Of a stretch of DNA of 64,000 nt, positions 51,046 through 60,954 are shown piece after piece; the first letter of the stretch is position 1, and each line of letters starts with the position of its first letter. The notes below the pieces were generated by a model, which saw only the letters and a program-made list of their open reading frames with translations, was not told the DNA's origin and did not search any database. This DNA is from Amorphus sp040750475 (GTDB lineage Bacteria > Pseudomonadota > Alphaproteobacteria > Rhizobiales > Amorphaceae), in NCBI RefSeq assembly GCF_040750475.1, contig NZ_JABJVY010000001.1, positions 248,001 through 312,000 of the forward strand, written 5' to 3'. The position numbers and the translations under genes were made by a program.

Positions 51046-52662
51046 ATGCGCGACGAGGCGGAGACCTACGACTACATCATCGTCGGATCGGGGTCGGCGG
51101 GGTGTGTCCTCGCAAACCGGCTCTCCGCCGATCCCGCCAATCGCGTTCTCGTCCTGGAGGCCGGCGGCAAGGACGACTGGATCTGGTTCCACATTCCCGT
51201 CGGCTACCTGTTCGCCATCGGTAATCCGCGCTCCGACTGGTGTTTCAAGACCGCCGCCGAACAGGGCCTCAACGGGCGCGCCCTTTCCTACCCGCGCGGC
51301 AAGGTGATCGGCGGCTCGTCCGCCATCAACGCGATGATCTACATGCGCGGTCAGGCCGCCGACTACGACCACTGGCGCCAGCTCGGCCTCACCGGCTGGG
51401 GCTGGGACGACGTCCTGCCGGTGTTCAAGCGCCAGGAGGACCATTTCGCCGGCGCCTCGGAATTTCACGGCGCCGGAGGCGAGTGGCGCGTGGAAGAGCC
51501 GCGCATTTCCTGGCCGATCCTCGATGCCTTCCGCGATGCGGCCGAACAGGTCGGGATCGCCAAGATTCCCGACTTCAATCGTGGCGACAACGAAGGCTCG
51601 GCCTATTTTCAGGTCAACCAGAAGCGCGGCGTGCGCTGGTCGGCGGCGCGCGGCTTCCTCAAGCCGGTGCTCCATCGCGCCAACCTGACGCTCGAGACCG
51701 GATGCACCGTCGACCGCGTCCAGCTTGAGAATGGGCGAGCGACCGCCGTCGAATGGCTTCAGGACGGTGTCCGGCGCCGAGCCGACGCGAAGGCGGAGAT
51801 CGTACTGGCCTCCGGGTCGATCGGGTCGGTGCAGGTGCTGATGCGTTCGGGAATTGGACCCGGAGACAGACTTCAGACCCTTGGCCTGCCGGTGGCGGTG
51901 GATCGGCCGGGGGTCGGCGAGAACCTGCAGGATCACTTGCAGCTCCGGCTGATCTACAAGGTCCACGGCACCCGTACCTTGAACCAGGACTACGCCAATC
52001 TCTTCAAGCGCGCTTGGATGGGCGTCGACTACGCCTTGTTCCGGCGGGGCCCGCTCACCATGGCGCCTTCACAGCTCGGTATCTTCGCCAGATCCGGTCC
52101 GGACGTCGAACGCGCCGACCTGGAGTTTCACGTCCAGCCGCTCTCGCTCGACAAATTCGGCGATCCGCTGCACGGCTTCCCGGCGGTCACCTCCAGCGTG
52201 TGCAATTTGCGGCCCTCCAGCCGCGGCCACGTCCGCATTACCTCGCCCGAGCCCGGCGCCCTGCCGGAGATCGCCCCGAACTATCTGTCCACCGACGAGG
52301 ACCGCACCACGGCGGCCAACGCGATCCGGCTGACGCGCCGTCTTGCGGCGGCCAAGGCGCTGGCACGCTACCAACCGGAGGAATATCTGCCCGGCGCGGC
52401 GGTTCCGGACGACGACGATGCGCTGGCGCGCGCCGCCGGCGACATCGGCACGACCATTTTCCATCCCGTCGGCACGGCAAAGATGGGGCTTTCCTCCGAC
52501 CCGATGGCCGTCGTCGACGAGCGACTGCGCGTTTTCGGCGTGGAGGGACTGAGGGTCGCCGACGCCTCGGTGATGCCGACGATCACGTCCGGCAACACCA
52601 ACTCGCCCACCATCATGATCGCCGAAAAGGCCGCGGAGATGATCCTCGCCGACCGCAAATGA
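51046..52662 (+). CDS. GMC family FAD-dependent oxidoreductase (choline/alcohol dehydrogenase type)
   Basis: 538-residue flavoenzyme. The ATG follows GGGAGGGCGG. FAD-binding motif IIVGSGSAGCVLANRL near 10, GMC signature YPRGKVIGGSSAINAMIYMRG near 82, second signature near 258 (VLASGSIGSVQVLMRSGIGP), and the catalytic pair His473 (FHPVGTAKMG) and Asn517 (SGNTNSPTIMI). It oxidises an alcohol to an aldehyde. It lies upstream of the Pot-like importer on the same strand, with a 319-base gap. The substrate cannot be read, but a hydroxyl made or imported by the following module is plausible. Confidence 0.92.
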   Translation: MRDEAETYDYIIVGSGSAGCVLANRLSADPANRVLVLEAGGKDDWIWFHIPVGYLFAIGNPRSDWCFKTAAEQGLNGRALSYPRGKVIGGSSAINAMIYMRGQAADYDHWRQLGLTGWGWDDVLPVFKRQEDHFAGASEFHGAGGEWRVEEPRISWPILDAFRDAAEQVGIAKIPDFNRGDNEGSAYFQVNQKRGVRWSAARGFLKPVLHRANLTLETGCTVDRVQLENGRATAVEWLQDGVRRRADAKAEIVLASGSIGSVQVLMRSGIGPGDRLQTLGLPVAVDRPGVGENLQDHLQLRLIYKVHGTRTLNQDYANLFKRAWMGVDYALFRRGPLTMAPSQLGIFARSGPDVERADLEFHVQPLSLDKFGDPLHGFPAVTSSVCNLRPSSRGHVRITSPEPGALPEIAPNYLSTDEDRTTAANAIRLTRRLAAAKALARYQPEEYLPGAAVPDDDDALARAAGDIGTTIFHPVGTAKMGLSSDPMAVVDERLRVFGVEGLRVADASVMPTITSGNTNSPTIMIAEKAAEMILADRK

Positions 52663-52981
52663 GCGGCGCGGCCGACCGCGTCGATCGGGCTTCGCACCCG
52701 CCATCGACCGTATAGCCGCGCCTCAATCGCCAGCAGATTCGCGTCCACTGCCCGACGAAGCGGCAACCGGACCGGCCAATTGCCATTCACCGAGGCAGCC
52801 GATCGACAATTCTGCACATTTACTGGACGAATAAGCAGGCCAAATCCATCCCATTTGACCTTTAAATTAGTCTATTCTTCGCGCCACCGCCTAGCATCTC
52901 ACTCAACTTGATCCTTCGCTCGACGATTTGCGACGCGCTGCTGTGAACGACCGCGGCAGCCGATCAGGAGGGGTGTGACCA
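52663..52981. other. Intergenic region before the Pot-like importer
   Basis: 319 bases without a credible gene, more AT-rich near 52850-52880 (TTTGACCTTTAAATTAGTC), which probably holds the importer promoter. No palindrome of note and no terminator with a T-run after the GMC gene. Confidence 0.4.
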
Positions 52982-54304
52982 ATGACCAAAACTTCCAATG
53001 GAACCGGCACCGGCGATAAGGGGATTTCCCGGCGATCCGTGCTGAAAGGGGCGGCCGCCACGGCAGGCGCGGCTGTCGGCTCGGGCGCGATCACGGGCTT
53101 TCCAACGATCTGGGCCCAAGAAATCAAGGATATCGAGCTGACCCATGTCGGCGTGTCCTACTCCGTCGTGAAGGCGATCGGCGACCAGGCGTCGAAGGAT
53201 CTCGGCTTCAAGGTGACGATGCAGAATCTCGACACCTCGGCCGCGATCAACCGGTTCATCACCCAGCCGAACTCGGTGGACATCGCCGATGTGGAAGGCT
53301 GGCAGGCCAAGCTCGCCACCAAGCGCGGCGTGATCCAGGGCATCGAGCGGGCGAAGATCAAGCAATTCGACAACATCCTGCCCATCTTCACCAAGGGTGA
53401 GATCGCCGGCTTCGAGATCCCGCGCCAAGGCATTTCGCCCTATGAGGCGATGTATATCGAGGCGCCGGATTCCACCGAGCTGCACGAGGGCGTCACCGAT
53501 TGGATGACCTTCCTGCCCCAGGTCTACAACGCCGATTCCATCGGCTACCGGCCCGACCTCGTCGGCCACGAAGTGACCGAATGGAAGGAGCTGATCGACC
53601 CGAAATACAAGGGCAAGGCGGCCATTCTGGACGTGCCCGCGATCGGCATCATGGACGCCGCGCTCTGCTTCGAAAGCGCCGGGCTGATCGAGTACGGCAA
53701 CAAGGGCAACATGACCAAGGAGGAGATCGACAAGACGATCGACGCCTTGATCCAGTTGAAGCGTGACGGCCACTTCCGCGCCACCTGGACCACCTTCGAC
53801 CAGTCGGTGAACCTGATGGCGGCTGGCGAAGTGATCATCCAGTCCATGTGGTCGCCGGCCGTGGCCGCCGTCCGCGTCAAGGAAGTTCCCTGCATCTATG
53901 CGCCGGTGAACCGCAAGAACGGCAAGGAAGGCTATCGCGGCTGGTGCAACGGCATGGCGCTGATGAAGCACCTGTCGGGCAAGAAGCTCGACGCCGCCTA
54001 CGAGTATCTGAACTGGTACCTCTCCGGCTGGCAGGGAGGATTCGTGGCGCGCTACGGCTACTATTCGCCGGTACCGGACACCGCCAAGGAGTTCCTCACG
54101 CCGGCCGAGTGGGCCTACTGGTACGAGGGCGAGCCAGCCCCGGCACCGATCGACGACCCCTACGGCGTGCCGATGGAGCCGGCCGGCGCCAAGCGCGACG
54201 GCGGCTCGTTCCTGGACCGCGTCACCAACATCTCGTGCTGGAACACGCTGATGGACGAGGCGGCCTACATGAACAAGCGCTGGAACGAGTTCAAGGTCGC
54301 CTGA
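52982..54304 (+). CDS. Pot-like ABC transporter substrate-binding protein, Tat-exported
   Basis: 440-residue periplasmic binding protein of the PotD/PotF fold. The amino terminus carries a twin-arginine signal (GISRRSVLKGAAATAGAAVG), so it folds in the cytoplasm before export. Later marks: VDIADVEGWQAK near 100, TFLPQVYNADSIGYRPD near 180, and EVIIQSMWSPAVAAVRV near 283. A strong AGGAGGGG site precedes the ATG. First gene of the importer operon, followed by a hairpin. The ligand is probably an amine, amide or N-containing organic compound given the downstream hydroxylase and amidase (inference). Confidence 0.9.
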   Translation: MTKTSNGTGTGDKGISRRSVLKGAAATAGAAVGSGAITGFPTIWAQEIKDIELTHVGVSYSVVKAIGDQASKDLGFKVTMQNLDTSAAINRFITQPNSVDIADVEGWQAKLATKRGVIQGIERAKIKQFDNILPIFTKGEIAGFEIPRQGISPYEAMYIEAPDSTELHEGVTDWMTFLPQVYNADSIGYRPDLVGHEVTEWKELIDPKYKGKAAILDVPAIGIMDAALCFESAGLIEYGNKGNMTKEEIDKTIDALIQLKRDGHFRATWTTFDQSVNLMAAGEVIIQSMWSPAVAAVRVKEVPCIYAPVNRKNGKEGYRGWCNGMALMKHLSGKKLDAAYEYLNWYLSGWQGGFVARYGYYSPVPDTAKEFLTPAEWAYWYEGEPAPAPIDDPYGVPMEPAGAKRDGGSFLDRVTNISCWNTLMDEAAYMNKRWNEFKVA

Positions 54305-54330
54305 TCCGGGCGTTCGTGGCCACCAAAATT

Positions 54331-54352
54331 TCGGGGCGGCCCGCCGCCCCGA
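54331..54352 (+). terminator. Hairpin between binding-protein and permease genes
   Basis: Perfect 9-bp stem TCGGGGCGG / CCGCCCCGA with loop CCCG, followed by TCCTTTCC. Probably protects the binding-protein message or attenuates read-through. Confidence 0.55.
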
Positions 54353-54380
54353 TCCTTTCCGACCTCATGGAGTTCCGATC

Positions 54381-55244
54381 ATGGCCAAGCGCGCCGACGC
54401 GTTCGGATGGCTTGCGGTCACCCCGCTTCTGCTCGTGCTGATCCCGTTCTTCGTCGTGCCGTTCGGCGTGATCCTGGCGGCGAGCGTGATGGAGACGGAC
54501 GGCTTCGGCGGCATGATCCCGACAATCACCCTCGACAACTATCTCTACATCTTCAATTCGCGGCTGACCTTCGACCTCTACTTCGAGACCGCCAAATTCG
54601 CGGTGATCACCTGGGTCTTCACCACCGTCATCGGATTCTGGGTCTCCTACTTTCTCGTGTTCCACGTGAAGAACCCGCTGCTGGCGATTGGGCTGTTCCT
54701 GTTGTGCACGGTCCCGTTCTGGACCTCCAACATCATCCGGATGATCTCGTGGCTGCCGCTACTCGGGAAAGAAGGACTGATCAACCAAGGCCTGATGGGT
54801 GCCGGCGCGATCGACCAGCCGCTGACCTTCCTGCTGTTTTCCAGCTTCGCGGTGATCGTCGCCTACGTGCACCAGCTCACGATCTTCATGATCGTGCCGA
54901 TCTTCAATTCCATGGCGAAGATCGACAAGTCGCTGATCGAGGCCGCTCTCGATGCCGGTTCCAGCCGTCTCGACATCATGCGCTACATCATCGTGCCCAT
55001 GTCCAAGACGGGCATCGCGCTCGGCTCGATCTTCGTCCTCTCGATCGTGATGGGCGACTTCTTCGTGGTGAAGGTGATGTCCGGCGGCGGCTCCGCCTCG
55101 GTGGTCGGCGCGCTCTACGAGGATGTCGGCGTGCTGCAGTATCCGTCCGCCGCCGCCAACTCGATCATTCTCACCGTCATCGTGTTCGCCGTCGTCTTCG
55201 CCATCCTGCGTGTGGTGGACATCCGCAAGGAGATCGCCCGATGA
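54381..55244 (+). CDS. Pot-like ABC transporter permease 1
   Basis: 287-residue PotB-type inner-membrane protein with six helices. The permease EAA-like loop is readable at KSLIEAALDAGSSRLDIMRYIIVPMSKTG near 195. Other marks: TVPFWTSNIIRMISWLPLLGKEG near 113. Its stop overlaps the next permease start by four bases. Confidence 0.9.
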   Translation: MAKRADAFGWLAVTPLLLVLIPFFVVPFGVILAASVMETDGFGGMIPTITLDNYLYIFNSRLTFDLYFETAKFAVITWVFTTVIGFWVSYFLVFHVKNPLLAIGLFLLCTVPFWTSNIIRMISWLPLLGKEGLINQGLMGAGAIDQPLTFLLFSSFAVIVAYVHQLTIFMIVPIFNSMAKIDKSLIEAALDAGSSRLDIMRYIIVPMSKTGIALGSIFVLSIVMGDFFVVKVMSGGGSASVVGALYEDVGVLQYPSAAANSIILTVIVFAVVFAILRVVDIRKEIAR

Positions 55245-56101
55245 GCGGCCCGACGCGCAAAAGTGCCGAGCCGCGTACGGGCCGGCCCTGGACCTTCTAC
55301 ATCCTCGCCGCCTTCTTCATCTTCTACGTGGTCGCGCTCTACGCTCCGATGATCTCGATCTACATCCTGTCCTTCCAGGATGTCCGCGGCGCGCTGGTAT
55401 TCCCCATGAAGGGCCTGTCGCTGCACTGGTTCGTCGACCTGTTCACCCAGGTGCGCACCGGCGACGTGAAAGGTTCGTTCGACCGCTCCATCAAGCTCGC
55501 CCTGATCGTGACAGCGCTGACGGTGGCGGTGTCCTTCCTCGCCGGCCTCGCCTTCCGCCGGCGCTTCTGGGGCGATACCGCGGTATTCTACGTGATGATC
55601 GGCAGCCTGGTTGCGCCCGGCCTGGTGCTGGGCCTCGGCGTCGGACTGATGTTCAACTTCCTCGGCCTGCAGCCGACCTGGTACACCTCCGCCCTCGGCG
55701 CCCAGCTCTCCTGGACCCTGCCGTTCGGCGTCCTGATCATGTTCGCCGTGATGTCGCGGTTCAATTCCGCCTGGGAGGAGGCCTCGCGCGATCTCGGCGC
55801 CTCGCCGCTCCAGACCGTCTGGCTGGTGGTGCTGCCGATCCTGCTGCCGGGGCTCGTGGCCGTCGCGCTGTTCGGCTTCACGCTCTCCTACGACGAGTTC
55901 GCCCGCACGCTGCAGTCGGCCGGCTCGCTCAACACGCTTCCGCTCGAGATCTGGAGCATGACGCTCAACGTGACCTCGCCCGCGCTCTACGCGCTTGGGA
56001 CCGTCACCACCGTCGTCTCCTTCCTCATCATCGGCCTGGCGCTCGGATCGATCGTGCTGATCCAGCGGCGCCGGGCGGCGCGCATCGACAACGAGGCCTG
56101 A
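55241..56101 (+). CDS. Pot-like ABC transporter permease 2
   Basis: 286-residue PotC-type permease with six helices. EAA-like loop NSAWEEASRDLGASPLQTVWLVVLPILLPG near 172. Other marks: PMISIYILSFQDVRGALVFPMKGLSLHW near 35. Overlaps its partner permease by four bases and is one base from the ATPase start. Confidence 0.9.
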   Translation: MSGPTRKSAEPRTGRPWTFYILAAFFIFYVVALYAPMISIYILSFQDVRGALVFPMKGLSLHWFVDLFTQVRTGDVKGSFDRSIKLALIVTALTVAVSFLAGLAFRRRFWGDTAVFYVMIGSLVAPGLVLGLGVGLMFNFLGLQPTWYTSALGAQLSWTLPFGVLIMFAVMSRFNSAWEEASRDLGASPLQTVWLVVLPILLPGLVAVALFGFTLSYDEFARTLQSAGSLNTLPLEIWSMTLNVTSPALYALGTVTTVVSFLIIGLALGSIVLIQRRRAARIDNEA

Positions 56102-56102
56102 T

Positions 56103-57227
56103 ATGGAATCGAACCCGACCTCGCCCGGACGCGGCGCCATCGAACTTGCCGGCATCGTGAAATCCTACGATGGCCAGTCGAGAGCCGTGGACGGCGTCAA
56201 CCTGAAGATCCCCGACGGCGCCTATTGCTGCATCCTCGGCCCATCCGGCTGCGGCAAGTCCACCATCCTGCGCATGATCGCGGGTCACGAAGACCCGACC
56301 GACGGCGAGGTGCTGATCGGCGGTGAGAACGTGGTCGGGCTGCCACCGGTCAAGCGGCGCACGGCGATGATGTTCCAGTCCTACGCGCTGTTTCCGCATC
56401 TCTCGGTACGCGACAACATCGCTTACGCGCTCCGGGTGCGCGGAATGGGGAAAAAAGAGCGCTACGAGCGTGCCCAGGCGATGATCGAAAAGGTGCAGCT
56501 CGGCACCTTCGCCGAGCGTCTGCCCGGCCAGCTCTCCGGCGGTCAGCAGCAGCGCGTCGCGCTAGCGCGCGCCGCCATCACCGAACCGCGGGTCCTGCTT
56601 CTCGACGAGCCGCTGTCGGCGCTGGACGAGCATCTGCGCATTCAGATGCGCACCGAGCTCGCCTCCATGCAGAAGGACCTAGGCATTACCTTCGTCCACG
56701 TCACCCACACCCAGCTCGAGGCGATCGCGCTGGCCGACCTCGTCGTGGTGATGGAGAAGGGCCGGATCAAGCAAGCCGGCCCCGCCCGCGAGGTCTACAT
56801 CTCGCCCCGCGACCGCTACGTCGCGGAATTCATGGGTGGGCAAAACGTCATCGCCGGCCGGGTCGAGGCGGTGAATGGCGTGCGCGCCACCGTGGCCCCG
56901 CGTGACCGCGACCCGATCGAGGTCGCGATCGACGGCAAGACCCGTATCGAGCCCGGCTCCTCGATCGATATCGCCATCCGCCGCGACGACATCGAGCTGA
57001 TCCGCCCCGACAAGCGCCTGGACAGCCCCGGTCGCGCCGCCGTCTCCAGCCGCATCACCGCGATCGAATACCAGGGCAACTTCGTGAAGGTCATGCTCGA
57101 TACCAGCGAGGATGTCGCCTTCATCGCCTTCGTTCCCGAACGCCGTTTCTTCCAGGATCCGATGCACGTCGGCGACGTGGTCTACGCCTCCTGGGACATC
57201 GAACACGCCCACCTGATGGCGCAGTAA
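56103..57227 (+). CDS. Pot-like ABC transporter ATP-binding protein
   Basis: 374-residue ATPase. Walker A LGPSGCGKSTIL near 42, signature LSGGQQQRVALARAAI near 140, Walker B VLLLDEPLSALDEHLR near 160, and a carboxyl TOBE-like regulatory domain from about 240. Typical of spermidine/putrescine and related opine-type importers. Last gene of the importer; the hydroxylase small subunit begins 30 bases later on the same strand, so one transcript is likely. Confidence 0.92.
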   Translation: MESNPTSPGRGAIELAGIVKSYDGQSRAVDGVNLKIPDGAYCCILGPSGCGKSTILRMIAGHEDPTDGEVLIGGENVVGLPPVKRRTAMMFQSYALFPHLSVRDNIAYALRVRGMGKKERYERAQAMIEKVQLGTFAERLPGQLSGGQQQRVALARAAITEPRVLLLDEPLSALDEHLRIQMRTELASMQKDLGITFVHVTHTQLEAIALADLVVVMEKGRIKQAGPAREVYISPRDRYVAEFMGGQNVIAGRVEAVNGVRATVAPRDRDPIEVAIDGKTRIEPGSSIDIAIRRDDIELIRPDKRLDSPGRAAVSSRITAIEYQGNFVKVMLDTSEDVAFIAFVPERRFFQDPMHVGDVVYASWDIEHAHLMAQ

Positions 57228-57257
57228 AACAGTCGAAAAGTAGAAAGGTCGCCCGCC

Positions 57258-57731
57258 ATGAACGTCAGTTTCGTCCTGAACGGCAAGCCGATGAGCGTCG
57301 ATGTGGAGCCGTCGACGCGGCTGGTCGACCTGTTGCGCGAGACCCTGGACCTGACCGGCACCCATATCGGCTGCGACACCAGCCAGTGCGGAGCCTGCCT
57401 GGTGATGGTGGACGGCGAGTCCATGAAAAGCTGCGCGCTGCTCGTCGCCTCGCTCGAGGGCGCGGTGGTGACCACCGTGGAGGGGCTCGCGAGCCCCGAA
57501 GGCGAGCTGCACCCGATGCAGCAGGCCTTTCGCGAAAATCACGGTCTTCAGTGCGGCTTCTGCACGCCCGGCATGCTGATTGCTGCGGTCGACTTCGCCA
57601 ACCGCCATCCGTCGCCCACCGAGGCGGAGGTCCGCGGCTGGCTGGAAGGCAACATCTGTCGCTGCACCGGCTACCAGAACATCGTCAAGTCCGTGCTGGC
57701 CGGCACCGCCGCCATGCACCAAAGCGTGTGA
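57258..57731 (+). CDS. Mo hydroxylase 2Fe-2S small subunit (CoxS-like)
   Basis: 157-residue iron-sulfur subunit. Cluster ligands Cys39, Cys44, Cys47 and Cys59 (CDTSQCGACL), then Cys99, Cys102, Cys134 and Cys136 (CGFCTPG, ICRCTGYQN). It transfers electrons from the molybdenum centre to the FAD subunit in the cytosol. The gene order small-large-medium differs from the first molybdenum hydroxylase of the window and from true cox operons (medium-small-large). Confidence 0.92.
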   Translation: MNVSFVLNGKPMSVDVEPSTRLVDLLRETLDLTGTHIGCDTSQCGACLVMVDGESMKSCALLVASLEGAVVTTVEGLASPEGELHPMQQAFRENHGLQCGFCTPGMLIAAVDFANRHPSPTEAEVRGWLEGNICRCTGYQNIVKSVLAGTAAMHQSV

Positions 57732-57744
57732 GAAAGGGATGACC

Positions 57745-60132
57745 ATGACGTCGATCGGAATTGGCGAGGCTCCCAAGCGGAAGGAAGACGTCCGGTTCCT
57801 CACCGGCAAGGGCCGCTACGTCGCCGACATCAAGCTGCCGAACATGGCGGCCGCGATCTTCGTGCGCTCTCCGTTCGCCCATGCGCTGATCAAATCGGTG
57901 GACACGGACGCCGCCAAGGGGGCGGAGGGGGTGGTCGCCGTCTTCACCGGCGCCGAAATGGATGCCGATGGAGTCGGCGGCCTGCCCGTCGGCTGGGGCA
58001 TCACCGGTTCGGACGGCGAACCCATGAAAGAGCCGCGCCATCCGCCGCTCGCCGTCGACAAGGTCCGCCATGTCGGCGATCCGGTCGCCGTCGTGATCGC
58101 CGAAACCCCTGAGATGGCGCGCGCCGCGGCCGATCTCGTCGCCGTCGACTACGAGCCGCTGACGCCGGTCGTCTCCATGATCGAGGCGCTGAAGCCCAGC
58201 GCGCCGCTGGTCCACGAAGATGTGCCGGAAAATCTCTGCTGCGACTGGTCGCTCGGCGATGCCGCGGCGGTCGACGACGCCCGCGCCAAGGCCGCCCACA
58301 TCGCCCGGATCGAGCTGGTCAACAACCGGTTGATCGGCAACCCGATGGAATCGCGCGCCGCGATCGCCGACTACGACCGCGCCCGCGACCACTACACCCT
58401 CTACACCACCAGCCAGTTCCCCCATGTGGTGCGCTTTCTGATGGGCGGGCTGGTGCTGAACATTCCCCAGCACAAGCTGCGGATCGTGGCGCCGGACGTG
58501 GGCGGCGGCTTCGGCGTGAAACAGTTCCACTACGCGGAAGAAGCGGTGCTGACCTGGGTGGCCGGCAAGATCCGCCGGCCGGTCAAATGGGTCAGCGACC
58601 GTTCGGAGGGCTTCATCTCCGACCGCCAGGGCCGGGATCACGTGACGGAAGCGGAACTGGCGCTCGACGCCGACGGCAAGTTCCTGGGCCTCTGGGTGCG
58701 TACGCTCGCCAACATGGGCGGCTATCTCTCCACCTTCGGGCCGAACATTCCGACCAACCTCTACGCACCGCTTCTGTCCGGCGTCTACAAGATGCCGGCG
58801 ATCTATTGCGAGGTGAAGGTCGTCTTCACCAACACGCTGCCGGTCGACGCCTATCGCGGCGCCGGGCGGCCGGAGGCGACCTTCGTCCTGGAGCGGCTGG
58901 TGGACGTTGCAGCGATCGAGACCGGCATCGACAAGGTGGAGATCCGCAAGCGCAACATGATTTCCGCCGACGAGTATCCCTACCAGACGCCGGTGATCGT
59001 GGAGTATGACAGCGGCGATCCCATGGGCTGCCTGGAGAAGGCGATCGAGGTGGCCGACATTGCCGGCTTCGAGGCGCGTCGGCACGAGGCGGCCCAGCGC
59101 GGCAAGTATCGCGGCCTAGGACTTGCGACCTACGTGGAAGCCTGCGGCCTCGCCCCGTCCCGGCTCGCCGGCCAGATGGGCGCGCGCGGCGGCCTCTACG
59201 AAAGCGCCACCGTTCGCGTGCATCCCACCGGCCATGTCTCGGTGATGATCGGAACCCACAATCACGGCCAGGGCCACGAGACCACGTTTGCCCAGATCGT
59301 TTCCGACCAGCTCGGCGTGCCGTTTGAGGATATCGACATCGTCTTCGGCGACACAGACCGGGTGCAGTTCGGCATGGGGACTTATGGCTCGCGCTCGCTG
59401 GTGGTGGGCGGCGCGGCTCTGGCAAAGGCTGGCGACAAGGTGATCCTGAAGGGCCGCAAGATCGCCGCCCATCTTCTGGAGGCCGGCCTCGACGACATCG
59501 TCTTCGAGAAAGGCGACTTCAAGGTCGCCGGCACCGACCGCTCCAAGTCCTTCGCCGAGATCGCGGGGGCGGCCTACGTCCCCCACAACTATCCGCTGGA
59601 GGTGCTGGAGCCGGGTCTTGAGGAGCAGGCCTACTACGACCCGATCAACTTCACCTATCCCGGCGGCGCGCACTTCTGCGAGGTCGAGATCGACCCGGAT
59701 TCCGGCGAGATCGAGCTGAAGAGCTATGTCGCCGTCGACGATGTCGGCACCATCATCAACCCGATGATCGTCGAGGGCCAGCTTCACGGCGGCATCGTTC
59801 AGGGCATCGGCCAAGCGCTGTTCGAGCACGGGGTCTACGACGAGGAGAGCGGGCAGCTCATCTCCGGCTCGTTCATGGACTACTGCATGCCGCGCGCTGA
59901 CCAGCTCCCGTCCTTGACGATCTCCCCGCACACCACGCCGTGCGCCCACACCCCAATGGGCGTGAAGGGCTGCGGCGAGTGCGGAACGATCGGCTCGCCG
60001 GCCGCCGTCATCAACGCCGTGGTCGACGCCCTGAAACCGCTCGGCATCACCCATGTCGACATGCCGGCGACACCGAACCGGCTCTGGAACGTCATCAGAA
60101 ACGCGCGCCCGACAAGCGTCGCGGCAGAGTGA
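57745..60132 (+). CDS. Mo hydroxylase large subunit (CoxL-like, form II)
   Basis: 795-residue molybdopterin subunit. GTGRYVAD-type start region RKEDVRFLTGKGRYVADIKLPNMAAAIFVRSPFAHA, VAPDVGGGFGVKQF near 250, and the active-site Glu in KGCGECGTIGSPAAVINAVVDAL near 745. The loop where true CO dehydrogenase has VAYRCSFR reads DAYRGAGRPEA, so this is a form II enzyme hydroxylating an organic substrate, not CO. The second of two in-frame ATGs (57739, 57745) is preferred for ribosome-site spacing. Adjacent medium subunit begins 10 bases later. Confidence 0.9.
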   Translation: MTSIGIGEAPKRKEDVRFLTGKGRYVADIKLPNMAAAIFVRSPFAHALIKSVDTDAAKGAEGVVAVFTGAEMDADGVGGLPVGWGITGSDGEPMKEPRHPPLAVDKVRHVGDPVAVVIAETPEMARAAADLVAVDYEPLTPVVSMIEALKPSAPLVHEDVPENLCCDWSLGDAAAVDDARAKAAHIARIELVNNRLIGNPMESRAAIADYDRARDHYTLYTTSQFPHVVRFLMGGLVLNIPQHKLRIVAPDVGGGFGVKQFHYAEEAVLTWVAGKIRRPVKWVSDRSEGFISDRQGRDHVTEAELALDADGKFLGLWVRTLANMGGYLSTFGPNIPTNLYAPLLSGVYKMPAIYCEVKVVFTNTLPVDAYRGAGRPEATFVLERLVDVAAIETGIDKVEIRKRNMISADEYPYQTPVIVEYDSGDPMGCLEKAIEVADIAGFEARRHEAAQRGKYRGLGLATYVEACGLAPSRLAGQMGARGGLYESATVRVHPTGHVSVMIGTHNHGQGHETTFAQIVSDQLGVPFEDIDIVFGDTDRVQFGMGTYGSRSLVVGGAALAKAGDKVILKGRKIAAHLLEAGLDDIVFEKGDFKVAGTDRSKSFAEIAGAAYVPHNYPLEVLEPGLEEQAYYDPINFTYPGGAHFCEVEIDPDSGEIELKSYVAVDDVGTIINPMIVEGQLHGGIVQGIGQALFEHGVYDEESGQLISGSFMDYCMPRADQLPSLTISPHTTPCAHTPMGVKGCGECGTIGSPAAVINAVVDALKPLGITHVDMPATPNRLWNVIRNARPTSVAAE

Positions 60133-60142
60133 GGGAAACGCT

Positions 60143-60943
60143 ATGGGATTTGCGCTGCACCGGCCGTCCTCGCTGGAGGAGGCCGCCCACCAAATCGCCG
60201 GGGCAGAGGACGGAAAGTTCCTGGCCGGCGGGATGACGCTGTTGCCGACGATCAATCAGCGGCTCGCCGCACCGAGCGATCTCGTCGACCTCTCGACGCT
60301 TCCCGATATGGTCGGCATCGCCATCGGCGACGGCACGTTGACGATCGGCGCGTTGACACGCCACGCCGACGTCGCCGGTTCGCCCGATGTCCGCTCCACC
60401 CTCCCGGCGCTCGCGAGCCTTGCCGGCGGTATCGGCGACCCGCAGGTCCGCCATCGCGGCACCATCGGCGGATCCATCGCCAACAACGACCCGGCGGCGG
60501 ACTATCCGGCTGCCGTTCTCGGTCTCGGCGCGACCGTGATCACCAACCGGCGCGAAATCCCCGCCGACGCTTATTTTCTCGGCTTGTTCGAGACGGCGCT
60601 GGAGGCCGACGAGATCGTCACGTCGGTGCGCTTTCCGGTCCCTTCCGCTGCCGGCTACGCCAAACTGAAGAGCCCGGCGTCGCGCTTCGCCCTGGTCGGC
60701 GTGTTCGTCGCCCGCTTCGCCGATGGCGTCCGGGTGGCCGTGACCGGTGCCGGCCCGTGCGTGTTCCGCGTCCCCGATCTTGAGGAGGCACTGACGGCCG
60801 CGTTCGAGACGCACGCGCTCGATCGCTTGTCGATCGATTCCAGTGGACTCAACTCCGACATCCACGCCGACGCCGACTATCGCGCCCACATGGTCATGGT
60901 GATGGCCAAGCGCGCCGTCGCCTCAGCGCTCGCTGCCCGATAG
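60143..60943 (+). CDS. Mo hydroxylase FAD-binding medium subunit (CoxM-like)
   Basis: 266-residue flavin subunit. AGGMTLLPTINQRLAAPSDLVDLSTLPDM near 28 (first FAD loop) and HRGTIGGSIANNDPAADYPAAVLGLGA near 105 (second loop) are both intact. GAGGGAAA precedes the ATG. It completes the three-subunit hydroxylase and is followed 11 bases later by the amidase. Confidence 0.92.
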   Translation: MGFALHRPSSLEEAAHQIAGAEDGKFLAGGMTLLPTINQRLAAPSDLVDLSTLPDMVGIAIGDGTLTIGALTRHADVAGSPDVRSTLPALASLAGGIGDPQVRHRGTIGGSIANNDPAADYPAAVLGLGATVITNRREIPADAYFLGLFETALEADEIVTSVRFPVPSAAGYAKLKSPASRFALVGVFVARFADGVRVAVTGAGPCVFRVPDLEEALTAAFETHALDRLSIDSSGLNSDIHADADYRAHMVMVMAKRAVASALAAR

Positions 60944-60954
60944 GAGCATCCGAC

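Noticed and set aside
57258..60943. True aerobic CO dehydrogenase (coxSLM)
   Set aside because: The large subunit reads AYRGAGRPEA where CO dehydrogenase needs the AYRCSFR loop, and the gene order is not the cox order.
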